A DNA stretch of 64,000 bases from Enterobacter sp. ENT03 (GCF_019218745.1 NZ_JAHUXA010000014.1:46915-110914), one strand, 5' to 3'; counted from the stretch's first letter, positions 8,251 to 20,705 are shown. Numbers and translations are program-made. The notes: generated from the letters alone by a model not told the origin.

Positions 8251-10803
8251 GTGAAGTTCGTAAAGTATTTATTGATCCTTGCAGTCTGTTGCATTCTGCT
8301 GGGAGCAGGCTCGATCTATGGCTTATACAAATATGTTGAGCCGCAACTCCCTGATGTCGCCACGCTCAGAGATGTGCGTTTGCAGATCCCGATGCAGGTT
8401 TACAGCGCTGATGGCGAGTTGATCGCCCAGTACGGTGAAAAAAGACGCATCCCGCTGACGTTAAATCAGATCCCACCCGTGATGGTGAAAGCGTTTATTG
8501 CGACGGAAGACAGCCGTTTTTATGAGCATCATGGTGTTGATCCCGTGGGGATTTTCCGTGCTGCCAGCGTGGCGCTTTTCTCCGGCCATGCTTCGCAGGG
8601 CGCAAGCACCATCACCCAGCAGCTGGCGCGAAACTTCTACCTCAGTCCTGAACGCACCCTGATGCGTAAAATAAAGGAAGTGTTCCTCGCCATCCGCATC
8701 GAGCAGTTGATGAATAAAGACGAGATCCTCGAACTTTATCTCAACAAAATTTATCTCGGTTATCGCGCCTATGGCGTAGGCTCCGCCGCGCAGGTCTATT
8801 TCGGTAAGCCCGTCGATCAACTGACGCTCAGCGAAATCGCCGTGATTGCCGGTCTGCCAAAAGCGCCGTCAACCTTCAACCCGCTCTATTCGCTGGAACG
8901 TGCTACAAGCCGCCGCAATGTGGTGCTGTCGCGTATGCTCAGCGAAGGCTATATCTCGCAGGCGGAGTACGATCAGGCGCGCGGCGAGGCGATTGACGCC
9001 AACTATCACGCCCCGGAAATCGCTTTCTCAGCGCCTTATCTGTCAGAGATGGTGCGTCAGGAGATGGTGTCCCGCTACGGCGATAAAGCTTATGAAGATG
9101 GCTACCGCGTTTACACCACCATCACACGCCGCATCCAGCAGGCCGCGCAGCAGGCGGTACGTAACAACGTGCTGGATTACGACATGCGCCACGGCTATCG
9201 CGGCCCGTCGAACGTGTTGTGGAAGCTGGGTGAAAGCGCCTGGGATACACAGAAAATCACCCAGACATTAAAAGCGCTGCCAACCTACGGGCCGTTGTTG
9301 CCTGCGGTGGTGACCGCGACCAGCCTGCAAGAAGCAACGGCGATGCTGGCAGACGGCACCTCCGTTTCGTTGCGCATGGAAGGCATGCGCTGGGCGCGTC
9401 CTTACCGTTCGGATACCGCGCAGGGCGCCACGCCACGTAAAGTTACCGATGTGGTACAGACCGGGCAGCAAATCTGGGTGCGTCAGGTTGACGATGCCTG
9501 GTGGCTGGCGCAGGTGCCGGATGTGAACTCCGCGCTAGTCTCCATCAATCCGCAGAACGGCGCGGTGATGGCGCTGGTGGGCGGCTTCGATTTCAACCAG
9601 AGCAAGTTTAACCGCGCCACCCAGGCGCTGCGTCAGGTCGGCTCAAATATCAAGCCGTTCCTTTACACGGCGGCGATGGACAAAGGGTTGACGCTGGCGA
9701 GCATTCTCAACGACGTGCCGATTTCACGCTGGGATGCGGGTGCCGGCTCCGACTGGCAGCCGAAAAACTCTCCGGCGGAATACGCCGGGCCGATCCGTTT
9801 ACGTCAGGGCTTAGGCCAGTCGAAAAACGTGGTGATGGTCCGTGCGATGCGCGCGATGGGCGTGGATTACGCGGCAGAGTATTTGCAGCGCTTCGGCTTC
9901 CCGGCGCAAAACATCGTGCATACCGAATCGCTGGCGCTCGGCTCGGCGTCGTTTACGCCGTTACAGGTCGCGCGCGGTTATGCGGTGATGGCGAACGGCG
10001 GTTTCCTGGTGGATCCGTATTTCATCAGCAAAATCGAAAACGATCAGGGCGGCGTGCTGTTTGAAGCCCGTCCGAAGATCGCCTGTGTGGAGTGCGACAT
10101 CCCGGTGATCTACGGCGAAACGCAGAAGTCTGGCGTGCTGGAAAATAAAGATGTTGAAGACGTAGCCCGCTCGCAGGAGCAGCAAAATGCCGTCGTGCCA
10201 ATGCCGCAACTGGGCCAGGCCAATCAGGCGCTGGTGGCGCAGACCGGGGCGCAGGAGTACGCGCCGCACGTCATCAATACCCCGCTGGCGTTCTTAATCA
10301 AGAGCGCGCTCAACAGCAATATCTTTGGCGAACCGGGCTGGCAGGGAACTGGCTGGCGTGCAGGTCGCGATCTGAAGCGCAACGATATTGGCGGCAAAAC
10401 CGGTACCACCAACAGCTCGAAAGATGCGTGGTTCTCAGGCTACGGTCCGGGCGCAGTCACCTCTGTGTGGATCGGCTTTGACGATCATCGGCGGGATCTG
10501 GGCCGCACCACCGCTTCGGGGGCGATTAAAGATCAGATTTCAGGTTATGAAGGCGGTGCGAAAAGTGCTCAGCCCGCGTGGGACGCCTTTATGAAACATG
10601 CACTGGAAGGCGTACCTGAAGAGCCGCTGACGCCGCCGCCGGGCATCGTGACAGTGAATATCGACCGCAGCACGGGTCAACTGGCTAACGGTGGCAACAG
10701 TCGTCAGGAGTATTTCATCGAAGGTACGCAGCCGACACAGCAGGCGGTACATGAGGTGGGAACGACGATCATTGATAACGGCGAGACGCACGAGCTGTTC
10801 TGA
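8251..10803 (+). CDS. mrcA: Penicillin-binding protein 1A (transglycosylase/transpeptidase)
   Basis: Bifunctional class A PBP: polymerises glycan strands and cross-links peptides in the periplasm, working with LpoA. I use the GTG at 8251 (VKFVKYLLIL), giving 850 residues, identical to E. coli. Another in-frame GTG at 8227 would add eight residues. One N-terminal membrane helix is followed by a GT51 domain (EDSRFYEHHG, with the catalytic Glu near 86), an OB-like insert and the transpeptidase domain. In the latter, the catalytic Ser465 lies in SNIK, followed by SKN and KTGTT. All catalytic motifs are intact. Confidence 0.98.
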   Translation: MKFVKYLLILAVCCILLGAGSIYGLYKYVEPQLPDVATLRDVRLQIPMQVYSADGELIAQYGEKRRIPLTLNQIPPVMVKAFIATEDSRFYEHHGVDPVGIFRAASVALFSGHASQGASTITQQLARNFYLSPERTLMRKIKEVFLAIRIEQLMNKDEILELYLNKIYLGYRAYGVGSAAQVYFGKPVDQLTLSEIAVIAGLPKAPSTFNPLYSLERATSRRNVVLSRMLSEGYISQAEYDQARGEAIDANYHAPEIAFSAPYLSEMVRQEMVSRYGDKAYEDGYRVYTTITRRIQQAAQQAVRNNVLDYDMRHGYRGPSNVLWKLGESAWDTQKITQTLKALPTYGPLLPAVVTATSLQEATAMLADGTSVSLRMEGMRWARPYRSDTAQGATPRKVTDVVQTGQQIWVRQVDDAWWLAQVPDVNSALVSINPQNGAVMALVGGFDFNQSKFNRATQALRQVGSNIKPFLYTAAMDKGLTLASILNDVPISRWDAGAGSDWQPKNSPAEYAGPIRLRQGLGQSKNVVMVRAMRAMGVDYAAEYLQRFGFPAQNIVHTESLALGSASFTPLQVARGYAVMANGGFLVDPYFISKIENDQGGVLFEARPKIACVECDIPVIYGETQKSGVLENKDVEDVARSQEQQNAVVPMPQLGQANQALVAQTGAQEYAPHVINTPLAFLIKSALNSNIFGEPGWQGTGWRAGRDLKRNDIGGKTGTTNSSKDAWFSGYGPGAVTSVWIGFDDHRRDLGRTTASGAIKDQISGYEGGAKSAQPAWDAFMKHALEGVPEEPLTPPPGIVTVNIDRSTGQLANGGNSRQEYFIEGTQPTQQAVHEVGTTIIDNGETHELF

Positions 10804-10810
10804 TCCAAAA

Positions 10811-10832
10811 GCCCTCTCCTTCGGGAGAGGGC
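10811..10832 (-). terminator. Hairpin between mrcA and nudE, terminator-like for nudE
   Basis: Perfect 9-bp stem GCCCTCTCC / GGAGAGGGC with a TTCG loop. On the minus strand it is followed by TTTT, so it can act as an intrinsic terminator for nudE. On the plus strand it is followed by As, not Us. It belongs to a hairpin family repeated several times in this window. Confidence 0.7.
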
Positions 10833-10839
10833 AAAAAAC

Positions 10840-11400
10840 CTACAGCCTGCCCTGCCCCTTCAGCCATTCCCGAACCAGAAACAGCGCGCTGACATTGCGA
10901 GCTTCGTTAAAATCGGGATCTTCCAGCAAATCCATCAGATGAGCCAGTGGCCAGCGTACCTGCGGCAGCGGTTCAGGCTCATCTCCTTCCAGCGATTCCG
11001 GGTAGAGATCTTCTGCCACCACGATATTCATTTTGCTGGAGAAATAGGACGGCGCCATGCTGAGTTTCTTCAGAAACGTCAGGTTATTCGCGCCAAAGCC
11101 CACTTCCTCTTTTAACTCGCGGTTTGCGGCTTCATACACGCTTTCGCCCGGATCGATAAGCCCCTTCGAGAAGCCCAGTTCGTAAGCTTCAATCCCTACG
11201 GCATATTCACGGATCAAAATCAGATGGTCATCGACGATGGGCACAATCATTACGGCTTCTCGCGTGGACGGGCGCATGCGCTCATAAACACGACGCTCGC
11301 CGTTGCTGAATTCCAGATCCACGCTTTCAACGTTAAATAACCGTGATTTGGCGACGGTTTCGACGTTAAGAATGGTGGGTTTTTGCAATGATTTACTCAT
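10840..11400 (-). CDS. nudE: ADP compounds hydrolase NudE (Nudix)
   Basis: Cytosolic Nudix hydrolase that cleaves ADP-ribose, NADH and diadenosine polyphosphates to AMP plus a second phosphorylated product. The Nudix box is visible as GLIDPGESVYEAANRELKEE followed by VGF, matching GX5EX7REUXEEXGU. The start at 11400 (MSKSLQKPTIL) gives 186 residues, the E. coli length. The open frame extends 23 codons upstream without family similarity. Convergent with mrcA and divergent from igaA. Confidence 0.97.
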   Translation of the reverse strand: MSKSLQKPTILNVETVAKSRLFNVESVDLEFSNGERRVYERMRPSTREAVMIVPIVDDHLILIREYAVGIEAYELGFSKGLIDPGESVYEAANRELKEEVGFGANNLTFLKKLSMAPSYFSSKMNIVVAEDLYPESLEGDEPEPLPQVRWPLAHLMDLLEDPDFNEARNVSALFLVREWLKGQGRL

Positions 11401-11720
11401 TATGATGGGGTCTTTACAGTGGAAACTCGGGTTATTGTGCGGTATAGCGAGCGGTTTCGGCAACGGCATTCGCGCTCTATTTACATATTTGTAACGTCAA
11501 CTAGTACATTCATCATTTCGTTAAAAAAGTCAAGAGCTTGAATTAAGATTAGGAATTTGCTGATATTGCATGCAGAGTGTCTTTTGTTACTATCCTGCGC
11601 GCTGGTATGCGCTTAAAAGAATTCAGTTTTATACTTGCCCGAAACCAGCCACATGATGACGTTTTTTTGGAAAGGGTGCTACTGACCACACCTCTGTAAA
11701 AAAAGTAAGATGGGGAAAGC
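11401..11720. other. Divergent control region nudE / igaA
   Basis: 320 bp without a gene, moderately AT-rich in its centre (about 11500-11600). It should contain the promoters of nudE (leftward) and igaA (rightward). I see no terminator, repeat or recognisable operator I would defend. Confidence 0.4.
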
Positions 11721-13856
11721 ATGAGCACCATTTTGATTTTTTTCGCTGCCTGCCTTGCCTGCGCACTTCTTGCATGGTGGTTTTTCAGGCGACGGACGAA
11801 GCGCCTCTACCGGCTACCAAATCCTCAGGCTTTTGCTGATGCCGCCACGCGAAAGTTAACCGCCGATGAGCGCAGTGCGGTTGAAAGCTATCTTGATACG
11901 CTCTCCCGCGTGCTGGATGTTCCCGGCCCGACCGGCGCCACCACGCCGCCCGTCGCGATGGCGCTAAATACGCAAAGCAACACGGTTTTTACCGTGACGC
12001 ACTCGATCACCCGATACGGCATCAACACCGACGATCTCAATAAATGGCGCTATTACCTTGATGCGGTAGAAGTGCATTTGCCCCCGTTCTGGGAACAGTA
12101 CATCACCGACGAAAACGCGGTGGAATTGATCTACACCGATACCCTTCCGCTGGTCATTTCGCTCAACGGTCATACCCTGAGTGAATACATGCAGGAAACA
12201 CGCGGCTACTCGCTGGAAGTGCAGACTTCCACCCAGGCGTCGATCCGCGGCGAAGAGAGCGAGCAGATCGAGCTGCTGAATATTCGTCAGCAAACGCGGG
12301 AAGAGTATGCCCTGAGTCGCCCGGACGGGCTGCGGGAAGCCCTGTTGATCAGCGCCTCTTTTCTGCTGTTTTTCTTCTGCCTGGTGACGCCCGATGTCTT
12401 CGTTCCGTGGATGGCAGGCGGTGCGATCATGCTGCTGGCCGCCGGGCTGTGGGGATTATTTGCGCCACCGGCCAAAAATACGCTACGTGAGATCCATTGC
12501 CTGCGCGGCACGCCAAAACGCTGGGGGTTGTTCGGTGAAAACGATCAGGAACAGATTAATAATATCTCCCTTGGCATCATTGACCTGATTTATCCTCCGC
12601 ACTGGCAGCCCTATATCGCTCAGGATTTAGGGCAGCAGACAGACATTGATATTTATCTGGATCGTCACGTTGTGCGTCAGGGACGCTTTTTATCTCTGCA
12701 TGATGAAGCCACCCATTTTCCGATTCAGCACTGGTTACGTAGCGCCGTTATCGCCATCGGCGCGCTGGTAGTGCTGGCGATGCTCATCATCTGGGTCCCG
12801 CTGGATATGCCGATCAAATTTACCGTGTCGTGGATGAAAGGCGCGCAGACCATTGAAGCGACCAGCGTCGGCGAACTGGAAAAAGCAGCCGTGCGCGTGG
12901 GGGATACGCTGAGCCTGCGCGGTACCGGCATGTGCAGTATTCATGCCGCAGGTAACTGGAGCACCCAGCAAAAGTCGCCGTTTACGCCGTTCGACTGCTC
13001 GCAGATCATCTGGAACGACGCGCCGCCGCTGCCGTTGCCGGAATCGGATACTGTCACTAAAGCCAGCGCGCTGATCCAGGCGGTCAATCGCCAGCTGCAT
13101 CCTCAGACTGAAGAGGATTCTCGCGTCAGCGCCGCCCTGCGTTCCGCCATCGAAAAATCCGGTATGGTGCTGCTGGATGATTTTGCCGACATCGTGCTGA
13201 AAACCCAGGATTTATGCGCCGCCGAAGATGAGTGTCTGCGCCTGAAAAATGCGCTGGTTAACCTTGGTAACACCAAAGACTGGGACGCACTCACCCGCCG
13301 CGCCAGCACTGGCCGTCTCAGCGGCGTGAACGTACTGTTACGCCCGGTCAGCGCCGAATCGCTGGATAACCTTGTGGCGACGTCCACCGCGCCCTTTATT
13401 ACGCGTGAAACGTCACGTGCGGCCCAGGCGCTGAACAGCCCGGCTCCTGGCGGCTTTGTGATTGCCAGCGATGAAGGCAGCGAGCTGGTCGATCAACCGT
13501 GGCCGCCGGTCGCGCTGTATGATTATCCGGCGCAGGATCAATGGGGAGAGTTTCAGCGGCTGGCGCAAATGCTGATGCAGACACCGTTCAGCGCCGAAGG
13601 GATCATTACCAATATTTATACTGACGCCAACGGCACCCGTCACATCAGACTGCACCGTATGCCGGACAGCGCCGGCCTGTGGCGTTACGCGGCAACGACC
13701 CTGCTGCTGGCCGTGTTGATTATCTGTAGCCTGTATAACGGCATTCAGGCGCTGCGCCGCTATCAGCGTCATCGCACTCGTCTGGCTGATATTCAGCAAT
13801 ACTATGACAGCTGCTTTAACCCGACGCTGATCCCCTCCCCCGAAAATATGATCTGA
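11721..13856 (+). CDS. igaA: IgaA, inner-membrane attenuator of the Rcs phosphorelay
   Basis: Multi-pass inner-membrane protein (MucM/YrfF) that restrains the Rcs envelope-stress system by contacting RcsD. It is essential in Salmonella unless Rcs is disabled. The 711 residues match E. coli YrfF. Hydrophobic helices are visible at the N-terminus (ILIFFAACLACALLAWWFF), as a pair near 210-245, near 345-360 and near 655-675. The large soluble part between 365 and 650 is periplasmic, with four Cys in pairs. Codirectional with yrfG, from which it is separated by a hairpin. Confidence 0.96.
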   Translation: MSTILIFFAACLACALLAWWFFRRRTKRLYRLPNPQAFADAATRKLTADERSAVESYLDTLSRVLDVPGPTGATTPPVAMALNTQSNTVFTVTHSITRYGINTDDLNKWRYYLDAVEVHLPPFWEQYITDENAVELIYTDTLPLVISLNGHTLSEYMQETRGYSLEVQTSTQASIRGEESEQIELLNIRQQTREEYALSRPDGLREALLISASFLLFFFCLVTPDVFVPWMAGGAIMLLAAGLWGLFAPPAKNTLREIHCLRGTPKRWGLFGENDQEQINNISLGIIDLIYPPHWQPYIAQDLGQQTDIDIYLDRHVVRQGRFLSLHDEATHFPIQHWLRSAVIAIGALVVLAMLIIWVPLDMPIKFTVSWMKGAQTIEATSVGELEKAAVRVGDTLSLRGTGMCSIHAAGNWSTQQKSPFTPFDCSQIIWNDAPPLPLPESDTVTKASALIQAVNRQLHPQTEEDSRVSAALRSAIEKSGMVLLDDFADIVLKTQDLCAAEDECLRLKNALVNLGNTKDWDALTRRASTGRLSGVNVLLRPVSAESLDNLVATSTAPFITRETSRAAQALNSPAPGGFVIASDEGSELVDQPWPPVALYDYPAQDQWGEFQRLAQMLMQTPFSAEGIITNIYTDANGTRHIRLHRMPDSAGLWRYAATTLLLAVLIICSLYNGIQALRRYQRHRTRLADIQQYYDSCFNPTLIPSPENMI

Positions 13857-13857
13857 T

Positions 13858-13898
13858 CACCTTCGCGCGGCCGTTTTCTGCGGCCCGCGCCGAAGGTG
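13858..13898 (+). terminator. Hairpin between igaA and yrfG
   Basis: An inverted repeat CACCTTCG ... CGAAGGTG encloses a second GC-rich inner pairing (GCGGCC / GGCCGC-like). It starts two bases after the igaA stop codon. The following bases are CTTTCT rather than a clean U-run, so it may be a weak terminator or an mRNA 3' end stabiliser. Confidence 0.55.
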
Positions 13899-13918
13899 CT
13901 TTCTGCCCGGAGTGTTCT

Positions 13919-14602
13919 ATGCATATTGAGATTGACTGGCAAAACGTGGATACCGTTTTGCTGGACATGGATGGCACCCTGCTCGACCTGGCGTTTGACA
14001 ACTACTTCTGGCAAAAACTGGTGCCGGAAACCTATGCCGCACAGCGGGGCATTAGCCCGCAGGAAGCGCAGGATTACATCGGCCAGCAGTATCATGCCGT
14101 GCAGCATACGCTAAACTGGTACTGTCTGGATTACTGGAGTGAACGCCTCGGACTGGACATTTGCGCCATGACCACCGCCCAGGGCGCACGCGCGGTATTA
14201 CGTGAAGACACCGTGCCGTTTCTGGATGCGCTAAAAGCCTGCGGGAAACGCCGTATTTTGCTGACCAATGCGCATCCGCATAACCTGGCGGTGAAGCTTG
14301 AGCATACGGGCCTGGGTTCACACCTTGATTTATTACTTTCCACCCACACATTTAGCTATCCGAAAGAGGATCAGCGATTATGGCAAGCCGTACAGCAGGA
14401 GACCGGGCTTGATCCGGCACGGACCCTGTTTGTTGATGACAGCGAACCTATCCTTGATGCGGCAGCACAGTTCGGCATTCGCTACTGCCTCGGCATTACG
14501 AATCCTGACTCCGGTATTGCTGAGAAGCAGTATCAGCGCCATCCGGGGCTAAATGATTACCGCCGTTTGATCCCCGCACTCGGTGTGAAGGAGACGCGAT
14601 GA
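13919..14602 (+). CDS. yrfG: GMP/IMP nucleotidase YrfG (HAD family)
   Basis: HAD-superfamily phosphatase. The E. coli homologue dephosphorylates purine nucleotides, chiefly GMP and IMP. Motif I is DMDGTLLD at residues 18-25, with the first Asp as the nucleophile. Motif II is LLTNAHP, motif III the Lys in SYPKED, and motif IV DDSEPILDAA. 227 residues, slightly longer than E. coli (222). The last four bases overlap the start of hslR (ATGA), so translation is coupled; yrfG-hslR-hslO form one transcription unit. Confidence 0.95.
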   Translation: MHIEIDWQNVDTVLLDMDGTLLDLAFDNYFWQKLVPETYAAQRGISPQEAQDYIGQQYHAVQHTLNWYCLDYWSERLGLDICAMTTAQGARAVLREDTVPFLDALKACGKRRILLTNAHPHNLAVKLEHTGLGSHLDLLLSTHTFSYPKEDQRLWQAVQQETGLDPARTLFVDDSEPILDAAAQFGIRYCLGITNPDSGIAEKQYQRHPGLNDYRRLIPALGVKETR

Positions 14603-15000
14603 AAGAGAAACCCGCACCCCAGGTTCGTCTCGATAAGTGGCTCTGGGCGGCACGCTTTTACAAAACCCGCGCGCTGGCCCGTGAGATGATCGAAGGCGGC
14701 AAAGTGCATTACAACGGACAGCGCTCCAAACCGAGTAAAATCGTCGAGTTGCATGCCCGGCTGACGCTGCGTCAGGGAAATGACGAGCGCACGGTGATTG
14801 TCAATGCCATCACCGAGCAACGCCGCCCGGCAACTGAGGCGGTGGCGCTGTACGAAGAAACGGCAGAAAGCGTTGAAAAGCGCGAGAAAATGGCCGAGGC
14901 ACGTAAACTCAACGCCCTCACCATGCCGCACCCCGATCGCCGTCCGGATAAGAAAGAACGCCGCGACCTGATAAAATTTAAATTCGGTGAAAAAGAATAA
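14599..15000 (+). CDS. hslR: Heat-shock protein 15, ribosome-associated S4-domain protein
   Basis: Hsp15 binds free 50S subunits carrying a stalled nascent chain with tRNA and helps recycle them. The S4 RNA-binding domain is at residues 9-70 (VRLDKWLWAARFYKTRALA, then GGKVHYNG). A basic, helical C-terminal tail (DRRPDKKERRDLIKFKF) follows. 133 residues as in E. coli. It starts inside the stop of yrfG and lies 24 bp before hslO. Confidence 0.96.
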   Translation: MKEKPAPQVRLDKWLWAARFYKTRALAREMIEGGKVHYNGQRSKPSKIVELHARLTLRQGNDERTVIVNAITEQRRPATEAVALYEETAESVEKREKMAEARKLNALTMPHPDRRPDKKERRDLIKFKFGEKE

Positions 15001-15024
15001 TCTTCACCCTAAGACGAGATGACT

Positions 15025-15903
15025 ATGGCCCAACACGACCAATTGCACCGCTACCTGTTTGAAAATTATGCCGTTCGCGGCGAACTGGTATCGGTATCCG
15101 GGAGCCTGCAACATATCCTCGAAAATCATGACTACCCGCAGCCGGTGAAAATGATCCTCGGAGAGTTGCTGGTCGCGACAAGTTTACTGACTGCCACCCT
15201 GAAATTCGCGGGTGATATTACCGTGCAGTTGCAGGGTGATGGCCCGATGAGCCTCGCCGTTATCAATGGCAACAACAAGCAGGAAATGCGCGGCGTTGCG
15301 CGCGTGCAGGGCGACGTGCCGGAAGATGCCGATCTGAAAACGCTCATTGGCAACGGTTATCTGGTGATCACTATTGCGCCAGAAGAAGGCGAGCGCTATC
15401 AGGGCGTGGTGGGTCTGGAAGGCGATACGCTGGCCGAATGCCTGGAAGATTACTTCATGCGTTCTGAGCAGCTACCGACGCGCCTGTTCATTCGCACCGG
15501 CCTCGTCGACGGTAAAGCCGCTGCGGGCGGTATGCTGCTACAGGTACTGCCAGCGCAGGATACTCAGGCCAATGATTTCGAGCATCTGGCGACGCTGACC
15601 GACACCATCAAGCTGGAAGAGCTGACCACGCTGCCGGCTAACGACGTGCTGTGGCGTCTGTATCACGAAGAAGAAGTGACCCTTTACGATCCGCAGGACG
15701 TGGTGTTTAAGTGTACCTGCTCCCGCGAACGTTGTGCCGGGGCGCTGCGCACTCTGCCGGATGAAGAAATTGACAGCATTCTGGCGGAAGAAGGCGAAAT
15801 CGACATGCATTGTGATTACTGCGGTAATCACTATCTGTTCAATTCGATGGATATTGCGGAAATTCGCAATAACGCCTCCCCAGCCGATCCGCAGGTGCAC
15901 TAA
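15025..15903 (+). CDS. hslO: Hsp33, redox-regulated holdase chaperone
   Basis: Cytosolic chaperone switched on by oxidative stress combined with unfolding. The zinc centre is visible in the C-terminal part as CTC and CDYC (about residues 232-268); its oxidation releases zinc and activates the protein. I place the start at the second ATG (15025, [12 protein letters not shown]), giving 292 residues as in E. coli. The GACGAG ribosome site touches the ATG at 15019 but is properly spaced from 15025. Last gene of yrfG-hslR-hslO. Confidence 0.96.
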   Translation: MAQHDQLHRYLFENYAVRGELVSVSGSLQHILENHDYPQPVKMILGELLVATSLLTATLKFAGDITVQLQGDGPMSLAVINGNNKQEMRGVARVQGDVPEDADLKTLIGNGYLVITIAPEEGERYQGVVGLEGDTLAECLEDYFMRSEQLPTRLFIRTGLVDGKAAAGGMLLQVLPAQDTQANDFEHLATLTDTIKLEELTTLPANDVLWRLYHEEEVTLYDPQDVVFKCTCSRERCAGALRTLPDEEIDSILAEEGEIDMHCDYCGNHYLFNSMDIAEIRNNASPADPQVH

Positions 15904-16209
15904 TCCTGACGTGCGCGTCACCGCCCGGTGGCGCGCCTCTTAAAATCTTCATGAAACAGTTACGTAATTTCCTTTCATGAATGCGATTACACTCACAAAG
16001 CCGCCGACTAATCCTCTAAAAAAGCCCGATTGCGTAACGTTTCCTCCCTGGGTCAAAGCAAAACATCCATAATTCGTCTCGCCAGGTGACGGGTGTAACC
16101 CTATATAGTGAGATTTTCCTGAAGCGTAAATCTATGAGCCCCGTCGCGGTTAAAACCCCTATAACAACCCTACAATCTCAGGTAGTACATTTAGCTAAGG
16201 AGTAGTGAC
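15904..16209. promoter_or_regulatory. hslO-pckA intergenic region with pckA promoter
   Basis: 306 bp. A GC-rich hairpin (GCGCGTCACC 15913-15922 with GGTGGCGCGC 15927-15936, one mismatch) follows hslO and may end that transcript. The rest is AT-richer and should carry the pckA promoter. The ribosome binding site AAGGAG lies at about 16198. In E. coli pck is activated by cAMP-CRP and in stationary phase, but I could not identify a convincing CRP box here. Confidence 0.55.
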
Positions 16210-17829
16210 ATGCGCGTTAACGATTTAACCCCGCAGGATCTCGAGGCTTATGGTATCCACGACGTTAAGAATATTGTCCACAACCCTGATTACGACACGC
16301 TGTATCAGGAAGAGCTCAATCCAGGTCTGGAAGGATACGAGCGCGGTGTGCTGACAAATTCTGGTGCTATCGCCGTCGACACCGGTATTTTCACCGGCCG
16401 TTCACCAAAGGATAAATACATTGTTCGCGATGACACCACCCGCGATACCGTGTGGTGGTCCGACAAAGGCAAAGGCAAAAACGACAACAAACCGCTCTCC
16501 CCGGAAATCTGGCAGCATCTGAAAGGTCTCGTCACCCGCCAGCTCTCCGGCAAGCGCCTGTTTATTGTCGATGCGTTTTGTGGCGCGAACGCTGACACCC
16601 GTCTGTCGGTGCGCTTTATTACCGAAGTCGCCTGGCAGGCCCATTTCGTCAAAAACATGTTTATCCGCCCGACGGACGAAGAGCTGGCAGACTTTACGCC
16701 GGACTTTATCGTTATGAACGGCGCGAAATGCACCAACCCGCAATGGAAAGAGCAGGGACTGAACTCCGAGAACTTCGTGGCTTTCAACCTGACCGAACGC
16801 ATTCAGCTGATCGGCGGTACCTGGTACGGCGGCGAAATGAAAAAAGGGATGTTCTCGATCATGAACTACCTGCTGCCGCTGAAGGGGATCGCCTCGATGC
16901 ACTGTTCGGCAAACGTCGGTGAAAAAGGCGATGTGGCGGTGTTCTTCGGTCTGTCCGGCACCGGAAAAACGACCCTTTCCACCGATCCGAAACGTCGCTT
17001 GATCGGCGATGACGAGCACGGCTGGGACGACGACGGGGTGTTCAACTTTGAAGGCGGCTGCTACGCCAAGACGATCAAACTGTCTGAAGAAGCGGAACCG
17101 GATATTTTCCACGCCATTCGCCGCGATGCGCTGCTGGAAAACGTCACCGTGCGTGCAGACGGCTCCGTCGATTATGACGATGGCTCAAAAACCGAGAATA
17201 CCCGCGTCTCTTACCCGATCTATCACATTGATAATATCGTCAAGCCGGTGTCAAAAGCGGGCCATGCCACTAAGGTGATCTTCCTGACCGCCGATGCTTT
17301 CGGCGTGCTGCCGCCAGTGTCGCGTCTGTCGGCAAACCAGACGCAGTACCATTTCCTGTCGGGCTTCACCGCCAAGCTGGCGGGCACCGAGCGTGGCGTG
17401 ACCGAACCAACGCCGACCTTCTCCGCCTGCTTCGGCGCGGCGTTCCTGTCGCTGCATCCGACGCAGTACGCCGAAGTGCTGGTGAAACGCATGCAGGCAG
17501 CAGGCGCACAGGCCTATCTGGTGAATACCGGCTGGAACGGCACCGGCAAACGCATTTCGATCAAAGATACGCGCGCCATTATCGACGCCATTCTGAATGG
17601 TTCACTGGATCAGGCGGAAACCTTTACGCTGCCGATGTTTGATCTGGCCATTCCGACGACGCTGCCGGGCGTGGATACCGCGATCCTCGATCCGCGCAAT
17701 ACCTATGCGTCACCGGAACAGTGGCAGGAGAAAGCCGAAGCGCTGGCGAAGCTGTTTATCAGTAATTTCGAGAAGTATACCGATACTCCGGCGGGTGCAG
17801 CGCTGGTGAGTGCCGGACCGAAGCTGTAA
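16210..17829 (+). CDS. pckA: Phosphoenolpyruvate carboxykinase (ATP)
   Basis: Converts oxaloacetate plus ATP to phosphoenolpyruvate, CO2 and ADP, the committed step of gluconeogenesis from C4 acids. 539 residues against 540 in E. coli. The kinase-1a P-loop [11 protein letters not shown] is near residue 248, preceded by the metal/substrate motif MHCSANVG and followed by IGDDEHGWD. The Arg-containing substrate region TGRSPKDKY is near residue 63. Monocistronic between hslO and the convergent envZ, with a REP element after the stop. Confidence 0.98.
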   Translation: MRVNDLTPQDLEAYGIHDVKNIVHNPDYDTLYQEELNPGLEGYERGVLTNSGAIAVDTGIFTGRSPKDKYIVRDDTTRDTVWWSDKGKGKNDNKPLSPEIWQHLKGLVTRQLSGKRLFIVDAFCGANADTRLSVRFITEVAWQAHFVKNMFIRPTDEELADFTPDFIVMNGAKCTNPQWKEQGLNSENFVAFNLTERIQLIGGTWYGGEMKKGMFSIMNYLLPLKGIASMHCSANVGEKGDVAVFFGLSGTGKTTLSTDPKRRLIGDDEHGWDDDGVFNFEGGCYAKTIKLSEEAEPDIFHAIRRDALLENVTVRADGSVDYDDGSKTENTRVSYPIYHIDNIVKPVSKAGHATKVIFLTADAFGVLPPVSRLSANQTQYHFLSGFTAKLAGTERGVTEPTPTFSACFGAAFLSLHPTQYAEVLVKRMQAAGAQAYLVNTGWNGTGKRISIKDTRAIIDAILNGSLDQAETFTLPMFDLAIPTTLPGVDTAILDPRNTYASPEQWQEKAEALAKLFISNFEKYTDTPAGAALVSAGPKL

Positions 17830-17844
17830 ATCTTATCTGTTTTA

Positions 17845-17875
17845 TGCCCGGCGGCGCGTTGCTTGCCGGGCCTAC
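17845..17875. repeat. REP element after pckA
   Basis: A palindromic unit (TGCCCGGC ... GCCGGGC, then CTAC) of the enterobacterial REP/BIME type between the convergent pckA and envZ genes. Such units stabilise upstream mRNA and bind gyrase or IHF in E. coli; that role is inferred here. Confidence 0.8.
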
Positions 17876-17910
17876 TGTTTCACTGCGCCACCGGGCACTG
17901 TGAATTAACT

Positions 17911-19973
<2,063 letters not shown>

Positions 19974-20133
19974 TGTTTGTACTCCCAAAGGTTCGGACAA
20001 TCTAGAAAGCGTATTCTAAAAAAGTGTGCGCCTACCACCAGTTAATTCTGGTATGAATTCTAGTCGAAATTGTTACAAAGCATATTTAACAGCAAGTTAT
20101 CTGTACATTTGCTCACAGAATAAGGCATGGAAA

Positions 20134-20607
20134 ATGAAAACGCCCCTGATTACCCGTGAGGGTTACGACAAACTCAAGCAGGAAATGGATTATCTCTGGC
20201 GTCAGGAGCGCCCGGAAGTCACCAAAAAAGTGACCTGGGCGGCAAGTCTGGGCGACCGCAGTGAAAACGCTGACTATCAGTATAATAAAAAACGGCTGCG
20301 TGAGATCGACCGCCGGGTGCGCTACCTCACCAAATGTCTGGAAAACCTGCGCATCGTAGATTACTCCCCCCAGCAGGAAGGCAAAGTCTTTTTCGGGGCC
20401 TGGGTGGAAATAGAGAATGACGAGGGCGATACCCGCCGTTTTCGTATTGTCGGTTACGATGAAATTTTTGGTCAAAAGGATTACATCTCTATCGACTCGC
20501 CGATGGCGCGCGCGCTGCTGAAAAAAGAGGTCGGTGACGTCGCCGTGGTGCAGACGCCAGGCGGGGAAGCCACCTGGTATGTGAACGACATCACCTATGT
20601 AAAATAG
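20134..20607 (+). CDS. greB: Transcript cleavage factor GreB
   Basis: Binds the secondary channel of RNA polymerase and stimulates cleavage of backtracked RNA. The N-terminal coiled coil carries the acidic tip (SLGDRSENADYQYNK), with the conserved Asp and Glu near residues 41-45. The FKBP-like C-terminal domain includes GYDEIFG and ISIDSPMARALL. Start chosen at the ATG at 20134 (MKTPLITREGY), giving 157 residues against 158 in E. coli. The 36 codons of open frame upstream have no similarity to the family. Confidence 0.97.
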   Translation: MKTPLITREGYDKLKQEMDYLWRQERPEVTKKVTWAASLGDRSENADYQYNKKRLREIDRRVRYLTKCLENLRIVDYSPQQEGKVFFGAWVEIENDEGDTRRFRIVGYDEIFGQKDYISIDSPMARALLKKEVGDVAVVQTPGGEATWYVNDITYVK

Positions 20608-20705
20608 CCCGCCGGAATAATCCAGAAGCCGCCCGTTACGGCTGGCATTTTGCTGCCTCAATCCGTATAACTATCGGCTGATTTTGCTCAGAAGATGATA
20701 TTGAA

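Noticed and set aside
11401..11720. Possible small RNA or small gene between nudE and igaA
   Set aside because: No frame with a good ribosome site, no terminator-like hairpin and no recognisable RNA motif.
16402..17112. 236-codon open frame on the minus strand within pckA
   Set aside because: It mirrors a highly conserved, GC-rich coding gene; the plus-strand pckA frame has all catalytic motifs, and the antisense product shows no domain or ribosome site.
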